NCBI GenBank assembly: GCA_018366195.1
Contig: JAGZIN010000020.1
Coordinates: 1-47,892 of the forward strand
DNA: 47,892 nt
Reading direction: 5' to 3'
From: Butyricicoccus pullicaecorum
GTDB lineage: Bacteria > Bacillota > Clostridia > Oscillospirales > Butyricicoccaceae
The notes under the pieces are model-generated. The model was given only the letters and a program-made list of their open reading frames with translations, was not told the origin of the DNA and did no database searches. This document shows, in pieces, positions 16,665 through 24,977 of this stretch (within the stretch, counting starts at the first letter, position 1; the number at the start of each line of letters is the position of its first letter). Position numbers and translations under genes: made by a program.

Positions 16665-16739
16665 GGCCCGTTGGTCAAGTGGTTAAGACACGGCCCTTTC
16701 ACGGCTGTAACATGGGTTCGAATCCCGTACGGGTCACCA
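16665..16739 (+). tRNA. tRNA-Glu (TTC)
   Basis: 75 bases with an encoded CCA. The acceptor GGCCCGT pairs with ACGGGTC, the anticodon loop is CTTTCAC, and the T arm contains GGGTTCGAATCCC. It lies 5 bases after tRNA-Met, within one transcript. Confidence 0.93.
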
Positions 16740-16742
16740 CTT

Positions 16743-16818
16743 GGAAGTTTAGCTCAGCTGGGAGAGCATCTGCCTTACAAGCAGAGGGTCACAGGTTCGA
16801 GCCCTGTAACTTCCACCA
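16743..16818 (+). tRNA. tRNA-Val (TAC)
   Basis: 76 bases with an encoded CCA. The acceptor GGAAGTT/AACTTCC and the anticodon stem TCTGC/GCAGA are perfect, with the loop CTTACAA between the latter. The T arm contains CAGGTTCGAGCCCTG. Confidence 0.93.
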
Positions 16819-16819
16819 A

Positions 16820-16855
16820 AACAAAAAAGACACCATAAGGTGTCTTTTTTGTTTA
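16820..16855 (+). terminator. terminator of the tRNA cluster
   Basis: AAAAAAGACACC-ATAA-GGTGTCTTTTTT, directly after tRNA-Val. Confidence 0.9.
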
Positions 16856-16890
16856 TTCGGTAGATTTACCGGACAACACAGCTTTTGACA

Positions 16891-16929
16891 AAACGAAAAG
16901 GACGCCGAGCGGCGTCCTTTTCGTTTTTT
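16891..16929 (-). terminator. terminator of the yitT-like gene, overlapping its stop codon
   Basis: AAACGAAAAGGACGCC-GAGC-GGCGTCCTTTTCGTTT. On the minus strand the stem starts within the stop codon region of the 16928-17791 gene and ends in A/T-rich sequence. It can also stop plus-strand readthrough from the tRNAs. Confidence 0.8.
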
Positions 16930-17791
16930 AGTCTGTGGGCTTTTGGTAGAAACGTCCATTGAGCATTTCGGTACGCTGAATGTTTACAAATGCCTTGGGG
17001 TCGATTGCGTGGATTCGGGCACAGAGCAATTTTAACTCCTCGCTGGAAACAACCGAGTAAAGCATTTGGCGTTCCTGCCGCTTGTAGCAGCCAACCCCCT
17101 TGAACAGTGTAGCATCGTGATGTGTGACCTCTGCAATCATTTGATAAATTTCTTCTGCATGGTCGGTAATAATCCAAAGGGTATGACGTTGGTATCGCTT
17201 GTGCAATGTATGAATGACCTGTGTGGATACAAATTGGAAGATGATGGAGTAGAGCGCCTTATCCCAGCCAAACAGGACACCGGCAAGACCAAGCACTACG
17301 ACATTCATCATAAAGATTGCATTCCAACAATCCCGCCCCTTGATTTCGCCCATAAAAAGCCCGATAATATCGGTGCCGCCGCCCGAGCCATTGGCAAGCA
17401 GGCAAAGGGAAACCGATAGACCATTGAAGATACCGCCGAATACGGCTACCAACAGCGGGTCGTATGTAATGGGAACAGCGGGCAGGACATCGGTGAGAAA
17501 ACCAACCAGTACAACGCAGACAATAGAGAGTGTCGTCAGCTTTTTGCCGAGATAGCGAAAGCTGATATACATGGGAATGAGGTTCAGACTGTAATTGACC
17601 AGTGCAAAAGGGGGGGAGAAGCTGAGAAATTTTTCACAGCAGGCAATAATCAATAGAGAAATACCATTAAATCCGCCGGAAAAAATGCCGCCCGGTCGGG
17701 CGAAGCTTTTGATGGTGAATGCCATAATAAAAGACGCGGCGATGGTGAGTACCATGCGCTGTGCAAATGTCTGTTCCTTGCGCTTGGCCAT
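16928..17791 (-). CDS. YitT family (DUF161/DUF2179) membrane protein
   Basis: 287 aa from ATG 17791 (minus), with AGGAGGGG 7 bases upstream. Five to six hydrophobic segments come first, with the family hallmarks ARPGGIFSGGFNGISLL and ANGSGGGTDIIGLFM. A cytosolic C-terminal DUF2179 domain follows (IITDHAEEIYQMIAEVTHHD, ATLFKGVGCY, AFVNIQRTEMLNGRF). The family is widespread in Firmicutes with no settled function. It has its own promoter and terminator and faces away from spoIIE. Confidence 0.88.
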   Translation of the reverse strand: MAKRKEQTFAQRMVLTIAASFIMAFTIKSFARPGGIFSGGFNGISLLIIACCEKFLSFSPPFALVNYSLNLIPMYISFRYLGKKLTTLSIVCVVLVGFLTDVLPAVPITYDPLLVAVFGGIFNGLSVSLCLLANGSGGGTDIIGLFMGEIKGRDCWNAIFMMNVVVLGLAGVLFGWDKALYSIIFQFVSTQVIHTLHKRYQRHTLWIITDHAEEIYQMIAEVTHHDATLFKGVGCYKRQERQMLYSVVSSEELKLLCARIHAIDPKAFVNIQRTEMLNGRFYQKPTD

Positions 17792-17833
17792 AAAAGACCC
17801 CTCCTAAAAATGAAATCCGGATTACCTCTATTT

Positions 17834-17862
17834 ATCATAGCGATTCCGCTTACAAATTGCAA
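17834..17862 (-). promoter_or_regulatory. promoter for the YitT-family gene
   Basis: On the minus strand TTGCAA (17862-17857), a 17-base spacer and TATGAT (17839-17834). Confidence 0.65.
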
Positions 17863-18097
17863 GGAAGAAATCAGGGGTCGGGTCAAATCGCAGACTTGCA
17901 GTTTGATACATGCTTTTGTTCGCAATCCTCGACGGGACGCGGGGGGAACCCGTGGAAACTCATAGAAAGCTCATTTCTGTATCATTTTCAGCGCAAAAAT
18001 CGTATATACGGGGAATATTGCTGTCTGTATTTTCCGACTGCCTGTGCAGACACTTGGGCGTATACTGTTTGCACAAGGAAACAAGGAGGCAACAGAA
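17863..18097 (+). other. intergenic region upstream of spoIIE
   Basis: With the YitT promoter this completes a 306-base divergent gap. In B. subtilis spoIIE is activated by phosphorylated Spo0A at a sigma-A promoter. No clear Spo0A box (TTCGACA) or consensus promoter was found here by eye. A small inverted repeat CGTATATACG occurs near 18,000. Confidence 0.4.
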
Positions 18098-20446
18098 ATG
18101 GACAAGCGGGTATTGATGAGACGAGGATTCACCTTGGCAGCACATGCAGGAAGTCTGGCGCAGTATTTACGCAATCATGACCGGATTCATACCCTTGGCA
18201 GGGCGGTACAGCAATTTGCATTGGCATTCCTATTTTCTAAAGCGGCGATGTTTGGCGGATATGCCCCATTTGGGCTGGCGTTTACCGCAGCAGCTGCAGC
18301 GAGTGGAAGCGGATATGCGGCGCTGGCAGGACTGGTACTGGGCAGCATATTGTTGTGTCAAGGCATGTATGGCATCACAGCGGCGGCAGGCGGTTTGCTG
18401 GCTCTGGTATGTGCCTGTGTCTTTGACCGAGATTTGCGCAGCACGACATGGTTTATGCCAGTCTGTGCAATGGCATGTATGGCAGGCACCGGATTTGTAT
18501 TGATTCCTGAGACAACACTGGCACAGTTTGCAAGATTTGGCTGCGTGGTTGCGGTAACGGGTGTCATGACCGCCTGTTATCAATTCGCAATGGGACCGGC
18601 AAAGCCAGTCAAGCTGCTGAGACCGGCTGGATTACTGGCAGTTGCAGCATCAGCACTGATTGCTCTGTCAGATATTCGGATTCTGGGAACGATTGCCCCA
18701 GCAAGAATTTTGCTTTCCTTACTTGTGTTATCTGCTGCATATCTGGGAGGCAGTACAGTGGGAACCGTCGCTGGTGTTTCAACCGGTGCATTGCTAGATG
18801 CTGTGCAGGGACAAGGTGCATTTTTCACCTGTGTCTATGGATTATCTGCTTTGATTGCAGGTGCATTCCAGAATGCTGGACGGATTGGCTTTGCGATTGC
18901 GGCCCTGGTTGCCGGTGTTGGGGCGGCATTGGTCGGCGCAGACAATCCGGTGTTTGTGTTTGCGCTGTATGAAGGGATTTTTGCTGTTCTGCTCTATGCG
19001 GCTGTGCCAACCAATACATGGCAGTGTGTCAAAGACGGCTTGCAGCCGGTGCGACGTGACACGGCAGCCAGCATTACACGGATTCGTCACACGGCCGGAC
19101 GCTGTGCAAACGAGGCTTCGGCTGCTTTTCAGGAATTATATGATGCGCTTTGCAGCGGAGTGGAGCATGGACGCGCAGAAAGCAATGAGGAGGTGCATGC
19201 AGTCTTTGACCGTGCGACCGATGCTGTCTGCTCGCATTGTGAAATTTGTGGAGCATGCTGGCAGAAGGAATCCGTTGCGACGATGGGTGCGTTTCACACC
19301 ATGGCGGTGCCGATGCTGCGGCGAGGGCGTGCGGAGACCGGAGATTTCCCGCCCGGATTTCAAAAACGGTGTGTACATTTACCGGAGCTGGTACAGGAAA
19401 TCAACCGCGGGCTGGCTGTGCTGCATGAACGGCGGGCGTATCAGCAGCGCACACGGGAAAATCGTGCGCTGATTGCCGAGCAGTATGCGGGACTGACTGA
19501 AATTTTGAGACAGGTAGGAGGTACTTTGTCGGCGGATCAGGCATCTCTGCCTGCGCGGGAAAGACAGGTGCGTTCGTATGCACAGGCTTTTGGAAAAATC
19601 GACCAAGTAGCAGTCTTTCATGATGTATCGGGACGGCTGCGTGTCGAATTGTCTGGAGAGGGTGCTGCACGAATTTTGCAGGAACGTCGTGGATTTGCGG
19701 TGGGACTGTCGGCGCTGTTGGGCTGCGGACTCAGTGAACCGGAATGTATCACAGATGATTTGGGAACACGCATTGTTTTGCGGGAGCAGGCACCTTATCG
19801 TGTGGTTGCCGGTATGAGTCAGCGGCAGAAGGAGGGAGAAACGGTTTCTGGAGATACGGTACAGTCTTTTGTGACCGATGATGGACGTGCCTGTATGCTG
19901 CTTGCGGACGGAATGGGTACCGGTGCGGCAGCGGCAAAGGACAGTCAGCTGCTTGTCGGCATGATGGAGCGTTTTTTGCGCGCAGGGATTCGTGTAGATG
20001 ATGCGTTACATACGGTAGCACCTGCTTTTCGAATGCGCGTAGAGGGAATGCGTGGTGTCACACTCGATGCACTGACCATAGACCTTTATACCGGACGGGC
20101 AGACTGTCTGAAATGTGGTGCGGCACCCGGGTATTTGCGCGCGGGTGGAAGTATCACAACACTGGCAGGAGAAGCTTTGCCGGTTGGACTGATGGAGTCA
20201 GCAGAGGAAGCACAGCCGATTCCGCTGCGCATGATGCACGGCGATATTTTTGTCATGCTGTCAGATGGCGTATCAGATGGACTGGAGAATGAGTGGGTCA
20301 AGAAGATTTTGGCAGATCACGCGGGAGACAGTCCAAAGGAACTGGCGGCACGTCTGGTGATTGCGGCATCTGAAAAAGGGATTTCTGATGATTTGACTGC
20401 GCTTGTGGTACGTCTGGAGCGCCGCAAACCGGTTTCGGCTGCATAA
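18098..20446 (+). CDS. spoIIE: stage II sporulation protein E, PP2C-type phosphatase
   Basis: 782 aa from ATG 18098, with AAGGAGG 8 bases upstream; the frame extension to 18,044 is unlikely. The N-terminal third (about residues 40-320) is a series of ten or so hydrophobic Ala/Gly-rich helices. A central regulatory region contains a Cys-rich segment (CSHCEICGACW). The C-terminal PP2C domain carries MLLADGMGTGAAAAKDSQLL and MLSDGVSDGLENEW, with the metal-binding Asp residues intact. In sporulation SpoIIE sits at the polar septum and dephosphorylates SpoIIAA to activate sigma-F in the forespore. Its presence marks an endospore former. Confidence 0.93.
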   Translation: MDKRVLMRRGFTLAAHAGSLAQYLRNHDRIHTLGRAVQQFALAFLFSKAAMFGGYAPFGLAFTAAAAASGSGYAALAGLVLGSILLCQGMYGITAAAGGLLALVCACVFDRDLRSTTWFMPVCAMACMAGTGFVLIPETTLAQFARFGCVVAVTGVMTACYQFAMGPAKPVKLLRPAGLLAVAASALIALSDIRILGTIAPARILLSLLVLSAAYLGGSTVGTVAGVSTGALLDAVQGQGAFFTCVYGLSALIAGAFQNAGRIGFAIAALVAGVGAALVGADNPVFVFALYEGIFAVLLYAAVPTNTWQCVKDGLQPVRRDTAASITRIRHTAGRCANEASAAFQELYDALCSGVEHGRAESNEEVHAVFDRATDAVCSHCEICGACWQKESVATMGAFHTMAVPMLRRGRAETGDFPPGFQKRCVHLPELVQEINRGLAVLHERRAYQQRTRENRALIAEQYAGLTEILRQVGGTLSADQASLPARERQVRSYAQAFGKIDQVAVFHDVSGRLRVELSGEGAARILQERRGFAVGLSALLGCGLSEPECITDDLGTRIVLREQAPYRVVAGMSQRQKEGETVSGDTVQSFVTDDGRACMLLADGMGTGAAAAKDSQLLVGMMERFLRAGIRVDDALHTVAPAFRMRVEGMRGVTLDALTIDLYTGRADCLKCGAAPGYLRAGGSITTLAGEALPVGLMESAEEAQPIPLRMMHGDIFVMLSDGVSDGLENEWVKKILADHAGDSPKELAARLVIAASEKGISDDLTALVVRLERRKPVSAA

Positions 20447-20503
20447 TCTATCAGACTTAGGGACATACTGGAAAGGAAGTGAATGCGAGGAGGAAAATAG
20501 GAT

Positions 20504-20773
20504 ATGGTCAAAGGCATTTCCAAACGGGTTGTCATTGTCAATCCGGAAGATAATCGCTTTTTTGAGCAGGCGTTTTTTATTGTACGGGAAGGACGTGAGG
20601 CGACCGGAGACGCCTTGCGTGAGGCATGTGCACTCGCCGCACGGTATCATGCAAGGCACCCGGCACGTCCGCTCCCGCTTCGTCGATATACTGCACCACA
20701 GCTTGTCCTGTCTGCCATGGGCGGCGGCAGTCTGGTTGGACTGGCTTGGTGTCTTTCGTACTTTATTTTTTAA
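20504..20773 (+). CDS. small C-terminally anchored protein of unknown function
   Basis: 89 aa from ATG 20504, with GAGGAGG about 11 bases upstream. Residues 1-65 are basic and polar (KRVVIVNPEDNRFFEQAFF, with several Arg/His), followed by one hydrophobic segment (LVLSAMGGGSLVGLAWCLSY) at the C-terminus. It lies 57 bases after spoIIE and could be co-expressed with it during sporulation (inference). Family not recognised. Confidence 0.7.
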   Translation: MVKGISKRVVIVNPEDNRFFEQAFFIVREGREATGDALREACALAARYHARHPARPLPLRRYTAPQLVLSAMGGGSLVGLAWCLSYFIF

Positions 20774-20811
20774 GACATCGTGAATTCTTTTTGAACTTCT
20801 GCATAAGACCC

Positions 20812-20840
20812 TTGAGAAGCGTACAAACATTTGTTATAGT
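20812..20840 (+). promoter_or_regulatory. promoter for the DedA gene
   Basis: TTGAGA (20812-20817), a 17-base spacer and TATAGT (20835-20840). The expected transcript start (about 20,847) falls after the GGAGGT at 20,841, so that Shine-Dalgarno may not be in the mRNA. Confidence 0.6.
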
Positions 20841-20875
20841 GGAGGTAATCACAAAAGAAAGCATGGTGTAGCGCG

Positions 20876-21391
20876 TTGAACTTTCAGACCTTTTTGGACT
20901 TTTTTGCACAATACGGGTATGTGTTCATTCTGGTCATCTGTTACTGCGAATATCTCAATCTGCCAGGATTTCCCGCCGGACTGATTATGCCGGGGATTGG
21001 AGTTCTGGCGGGTCAAAGTGATTTGAACCTGATTGGGGCACTTGTGTTATCCGTTGTGTCAGGTACCCTTGCCAGCCTTACCATTTATGCAATCTGCCGT
21101 TATGGCGGTGCGCCGATTCTGCATAAGCTGTTCGGAAAAAGCCCGGGCTTTCAGCATTTTGTCGAGCAGTGTCATGAAAAAATTCAGCACGGAGGAAACC
21201 GTGCCCTGTTTATTTGCCGCCTGATTCCTGTTTTACGTACCATTGTGTCGATTCCTGCCGGTTTTCTCGAAATACCAGTACGGGACTACACACTTTGGTC
21301 AGCCGCCGGTATCGCCTGCTGGAATACTGCGCTCATTATCTTTGGATATGTGGGCGGCGGTACAATCGTTGGAATCTTTCATGCGCTCTAA
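20876..21391 (+). CDS. DedA family membrane protein
   Basis: 171 aa. TTG 20876 is the only usable start after the in-frame stop at 20,846-20,848. The DedA/SNARE-associated pattern is clear: EYLNLPGFPAGLIMPGIGVL near the N-terminus, a central GGAPILHKLFGKSPGF, and the signature FICRLIPVLRTIVSIPAGF with the conserved Arg residues. A final helix ends in GYVGGG. DedA proteins are membrane carriers linked to lipid-carrier flipping and proton-force-dependent resistance. The leader is short, with no good RBS and a two-codon ATG-GTG-TAG just before the start. Confidence 0.88.
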   Translation: MNFQTFLDFFAQYGYVFILVICYCEYLNLPGFPAGLIMPGIGVLAGQSDLNLIGALVLSVVSGTLASLTIYAICRYGGAPILHKLFGKSPGFQHFVEQCHEKIQHGGNRALFICRLIPVLRTIVSIPAGFLEIPVRDYTLWSAAGIACWNTALIIFGYVGGGTIVGIFHAL

Positions 21392-21413
21392 CCCTTCTGG
21401 TCAGAACGGAATC

Positions 21414-21450
21414 AAAAAGCTGTCTCTTGGAGACAGCTTTTTGTTTTTCA
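21414..21450 (+). terminator. terminator after the DedA gene
   Basis: AAAAAGCTGTCTC-TTG-GAGACAGCTTTTTG followed by TTTTT. Confidence 0.9.
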
Positions 21451-21547
21451 AATAGACAATGAGACAGCACTTCAAGCGAATTTTGTGCAAAAAGCGCATA
21501 AAATATCACATATTGTACGGGATACTGAATTGTAACTATGGAAAAGT

Positions 21548-21576
21548 TTGCAATCGTATACAGAGTATGCTACAAT
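21548..21576 (+). promoter_or_regulatory. promoter for dusB
   Basis: TTGCAA (21548-21553), a 17-base spacer and TACAAT (21571-21576), 31 bases before the dusB start. Confidence 0.7.
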
Positions 21577-21607
21577 AGTACGGAATCGTTATAGATAAGG
21601 AGACCGA

Positions 21608-22582
21608 ATGATGCCTCAAATCGGCAGTGTACATTTATCAAATCGCCTGATTCTGGCACCTATGGCAGGGGTAACAGATTTGGCTTTTCGGCAGGTTTGC
21701 CGAGAACATGGTGCAGGCTTGACGGTGACCGAAATGGTGAGCACCAAGGCGCTTGATTTCGGAGATAAAAAAACACCGCGCCTGATGCAGCTGGGCACAG
21801 AGGAACACCCGGCTGCGGTACAGATTTTTGGTTCCGATCCGGATTGTATGGCGCGTGGTGCAGCACGGGTATGTGAGGAATCCGGCTGTGATATCATTGA
21901 TATCAACATGGGCTGTCCTGCGCCAAAAATTGTGAACAATGGAGACGGGTCGGCACTTATGAAATCTCCGGAATTGGCAGAACGGATTGTCGCGGCGGTC
22001 AAGCAGGCGGTGCAAGTTCCTGTCACGGTAAAATTTCGGTTGGGCTGGGATACCTCCAGCATCAACTGTATCCCGTTTGCACAGAGAATGGAGCAAGCCG
22101 GAGCGGATATGATTGCAGTACATGGACGCACGCGCAGCCAGCAGTATGAAGGACATGCAGACTGGGATTGCATTGCAGCAGTCAAGCAAGCAGTCAAGAT
22201 TCCTGTAACAGCAAACGGAGATGTTTTTGAGCCGGAAGATGTGCCGCGAATCTTGCAGCATACAGGTGCGGATTTTGTTATGATTGGCCGTGGCAGTCTG
22301 GGAAATCCATGGATTTTTGAGCGTGCCAATGCGTTTTTGGAAACAGGAGTGCTGCCGCCGCTGCCGCCGGCTGCCGTGCGCATTGATACAGCGGTGCGCC
22401 AAATCGAACGCGCTGTGGCAGATAAGGGCGAGCGGGTTGCGCTTTTGGAAGCACGGAAGCATGTGAACTGGTATCTAAAGGGGATACCGCGTGTGCGAGA
22501 TTTCAAAAAACGCATTTCGGCATTGGAACGGCTGACAGAGCTTTACGCACTGGCTGAGGAAATGAAGGAACAGATTCCATAA
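21608..22582 (+). CDS. dusB: tRNA-dihydrouridine synthase, DusB type
   Basis: 324 aa from ATG 21608 (a second ATG follows at once), with AAGGAGA upstream. It is an FMN-dependent reductase making dihydrouridine in tRNA. The TIM barrel begins LILAPMAGVTDLAFRQVC. The catalytic Cys lies in NMGCPAPKIVNNGDGSAL, the FMN/substrate Arg-His in VHGRTRSQQYEG, and the phosphate site in MIGRGSLGNPWIF. A C-terminal helical RNA-binding domain completes it. Length is normal. Confidence 0.93.
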   Translation: MMPQIGSVHLSNRLILAPMAGVTDLAFRQVCREHGAGLTVTEMVSTKALDFGDKKTPRLMQLGTEEHPAAVQIFGSDPDCMARGAARVCEESGCDIIDINMGCPAPKIVNNGDGSALMKSPELAERIVAAVKQAVQVPVTVKFRLGWDTSSINCIPFAQRMEQAGADMIAVHGRTRSQQYEGHADWDCIAAVKQAVKIPVTANGDVFEPEDVPRILQHTGADFVMIGRGSLGNPWIFERANAFLETGVLPPLPPAAVRIDTAVRQIERAVADKGERVALLEARKHVNWYLKGIPRVRDFKKRISALERLTELYALAEEMKEQIP

Positions 22583-22664
22583 GAAATATTTCTGTGTCTG
22601 GTTGCCTGTATATTGGAAAATGATGAGGTATTTCGACGCAGAATATCGGGAAAGGAGGCGCTCC

Positions 22665-23282
22665 ATGACAGGAGAAAAGGTGTTGCTCGCCCGCGCGAAA
22701 AAAGGTGAGATTGCGGCTTTTGAATCGCTCATGACCGCCTACGAAAATCGTGTCTATACATTGGCGCTCCGCTCGACGGGTTCGGAGCATGATGCTGCCG
22801 ATATCACGCAGGAGGTCTTCTTGCGCGCATGGAAAAGCTTGGACTCCTTTCGTGGAGACAGCAGCCTGTCTACATGGCTCTATCGAGTCACATCGAATCT
22901 GTGTGTAGACTTTGCGCGAAAACGGGCAGCCGAAGGCAGTACCGCATCTATTGATGATGCAGAAAGTCCGGCAGCGTCGATTCCGGACCCCTCGCGTGCC
23001 ATACAGCCGGAACAGGCAGCGGAAAATCAGGAGCTGCGGGAAGAGTTGCAGTATGCACTGGCGCAGTTGTCGGAGGAACACCGCAGAGTGGTTCTGCTGC
23101 GTGATGTGGCAGGGCTTCCTTATACGGAAATCGCACGTACTTTGGAACTGGAGGAAGGCACTGTGAAGTCTCGTTTGGCGCGTGCGCGGAATTCTTTGCG
23201 GAAAATCCTTTTAGCACGAGGGAACATTTCGCTGCCGACTTCGTCTAAACAGACAGAAGGGAGGCGGGCAGACCATGAATGA
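22665..23282 (+). CDS. ECF-type RNA polymerase sigma factor
   Basis: 205 aa from ATG 22665, with AAAGGAGG 6 bases upstream; the ORF extension to 22,602 has no RBS. Region 2 (FESLMTAYENRVYTLALRS and DITQEVFLRAWKSLDSF) and region 4 (ALAQLSEEHRRVVLLRDVAG followed by YTEIARTLELEEGTVKSR) are typical of SigW-like ECF factors. The gene ends 8 bases inside the next gene, which encodes a zinc-finger anti-sigma factor, so the pair is translated together. The regulon is unknown. Confidence 0.92.
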   Translation: MTGEKVLLARAKKGEIAAFESLMTAYENRVYTLALRSTGSEHDAADITQEVFLRAWKSLDSFRGDSSLSTWLYRVTSNLCVDFARKRAAEGSTASIDDAESPAASIPDPSRAIQPEQAAENQELREELQYALAQLSEEHRRVVLLRDVAGLPYTEIARTLELEEGTVKSRLARARNSLRKILLARGNISLPTSSKQTEGRRADHE

Positions 23283-24267
23283 TTGCGAAAAGTATGAGGC
23301 ATTGTGCTCAGCAATGCTGGATAATGCGCTGACCGTACAGGAAAAAGAGGAGCTGGACGCACATTTGGCTGTGTGTCCGTCCTGCCGTGCGTATTTGGAA
23401 GATTTACAGGAGATGCGTGCGCTTTGGAAGGAGTTGGAGATTCCTGTTCCCAAGGAGCTGCATGAAAAAATGATGGGGGCAATTGAGGCGGAGGTACAGA
23501 AAACCATTGTACAGACACCACAGAAGGAACGCCGACGCCCTCCTGTCTTTACCATGCTGGCGGCAGCAGCTGCCTGCGTGATGCTGGCAGTGAGCGGACA
23601 ACTGACCGGACTCTTTGGTCAGATGTCTGCGGTTCCGCTGCAAAATGCAGCCCAAAGAAATGCTCCGGTCACTGCCGAGGTGACACCGGCACCCGCTGTG
23701 CACAAGCCGGCTCCGGTTCCGGTTCCGGAAGCACCGAAGCAACAGGCGGTACTGGAGCCTGAACCAGCAGCAGAACCGCAGGCTGAGCCGTCTGCACCCC
23801 AAAAACCGGCAGAGCAGCAGCCAGAGGAATCTCCAGCAGCTGAGCAGAGCGTGCCGGAACAGCCTGTGGTGCAGCAAGATGTTCCGCAAGTCATCAGCGA
23901 AGAACCTGTGGAGGAGCCGATAGATGTTCCACAGGAGCCGTCAGAAAAAATGATGCGCGGAGCAGCAGAGCAGCCGGCTGTTGCGGCATATACTCTTTCC
24001 GGACTGCCGGAGGAGCTGCGCCAGATGCAGTTTGCTCGCTGTTATGATGTGACAGGTGGGACAGAGCTTCCGGTTTTAGACGCAATGACGCTGCTCGTTG
24101 CAGCAGATGGGATATCCTATTACAGCGTAGAAAACAATGAGTCGAAAATCGGACAGGTACAGGAGGAGCTGAAAAAGAGCGGATACACATTGACGCTCAA
24201 TGAAACCTCTGGAGTCAGTATCCAGCGCTCGGCAAAAACAATTTTACTGATTGTATATATGGCGTGA
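23275..24267 (+). CDS. anti-sigma factor with zinc-finger (ZAS) domain and Pro/Glu-rich extracellular stalk
   Basis: 330 aa from ATG 23275, overlapping the sigma gene. Residues 1-45 hold the zf-HC2/ZAS motif (H-x3-C-x2-C, as HLAVCPSC, with an upstream Cys), which binds the sigma factor. One TM helix follows (VFTMLAAAAACVMLAVSG, near residue 85). The outside part is a long Pro/Glu/Ala/Gln-rich stalk (about 125-225) and a small C-terminal domain (about 235-330). The architecture suggests release by regulated proteolysis on an envelope signal (family knowledge). Confidence 0.9.
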   Translation: MNDCEKYEALCSAMLDNALTVQEKEELDAHLAVCPSCRAYLEDLQEMRALWKELEIPVPKELHEKMMGAIEAEVQKTIVQTPQKERRRPPVFTMLAAAAACVMLAVSGQLTGLFGQMSAVPLQNAAQRNAPVTAEVTPAPAVHKPAPVPVPEAPKQQAVLEPEPAAEPQAEPSAPQKPAEQQPEESPAAEQSVPEQPVVQQDVPQVISEEPVEEPIDVPQEPSEKMMRGAAEQPAVAAYTLSGLPEELRQMQFARCYDVTGGTELPVLDAMTLLVAADGISYYSVENNESKIGQVQEELKKSGYTLTLNETSGVSIQRSAKTILLIVYMA

Positions 24268-24281
24268 TATATGACGAAATC

Positions 24282-24312
24282 AAACAGGACAGTGAAAACT
24301 GTCCTGTTTTTC
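24282..24312 (+). terminator. terminator of the sigma/anti-sigma operon
   Basis: AAACAGGACAGT-GAAA-ACTGTCCTGTTTTTC, 15 bases after the stop. Confidence 0.9.
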
Positions 24313-24313
24313 A

Positions 24314-24342
24314 TTGACACAAGGTATCCGGCATACTATAAT
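24314..24342 (+). promoter_or_regulatory. fully consensus sigma-A promoter
   Basis: TTGACA (24314-24319), a 17-base spacer and TATAAT (24337-24342). It starts 2 bases after the preceding terminator and serves the orphan gene at 24,387. Confidence 0.9.
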
Positions 24343-24386
24343 GAGGGCAGAGAGGGAGTTTGCATATTTTCGGAGAGGAAGCATAG

Positions 24387-24977
24387 ATGTATATTGGAAA
24401 GTCGCAAGACAATCAGAAAGATATACTGCATGTAGAGTCCATGAATCGAAGTATCGCATACCAAAATGAAGCCATGATAGCAAAAGAGAATAGAGAACGG
24501 GATACGTTTGCGCTGTCCTCGGAAGCGCGTCAACAGAACATGCTGCAAACGCTGAGAAAGCAAAGACAGGATTTGGTGGACACAAAGGAAAAAGCAGCCG
24601 AACAAACAGAGGCGGCGGAGCTGGAGGAGTATGATGTTCAAATTACTTCTTTAGATGAAACCATTGCGCAGCTGCAAGCGCAGTCAGAAGAAGATACAGA
24701 GGAGTTCTCTGGTATTTATGAACGGCCGCAGGTCAAACAGGAGACTGTGCCTGATGCAGCTGATGGTTCGGCACATGATGCGGCATACACACTGTCGGTA
24801 CTGCGTATGCAGATGATTGGCTGTACAGATGTGCTGGAGCTGCCGCGGGAAACACTGTATCCGCGCAACGTACCGAACCCCTCCATTCTGAATGGCCCCG
24901 TGACCCAGATTGGAAGTCTTATGATACAAAGGCTGCACAGGGCGCCGGATATTCAAGAGGAATCAAATGTTCCATGA
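24387..24977 (+). CDS. coiled-coil protein of unknown function
   Basis: 196 aa from ATG 24387, with AGAGGAAG upstream. It is hydrophilic with no signal peptide or TM. Residues of about 30-115 are Glu/Gln/Lys-rich with heptad-like spacing (LRKQRQDLVDTKEKAAEQTE, LDETIAQLQAQSEEDTEEF), predicted to be a coiled coil. The C-terminal 60 residues are more varied (VLRMQMIGCTDVLELPRETL). It has a perfect vegetative promoter, so it is likely abundant. Family not recognised. Confidence 0.75.
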   Translation: MYIGKSQDNQKDILHVESMNRSIAYQNEAMIAKENRERDTFALSSEARQQNMLQTLRKQRQDLVDTKEKAAEQTEAAELEEYDVQITSLDETIAQLQAQSEEDTEEFSGIYERPQVKQETVPDAADGSAHDAAYTLSVLRMQMIGCTDVLELPRETLYPRNVPNPSILNGPVTQIGSLMIQRLHRAPDIQEESNVP

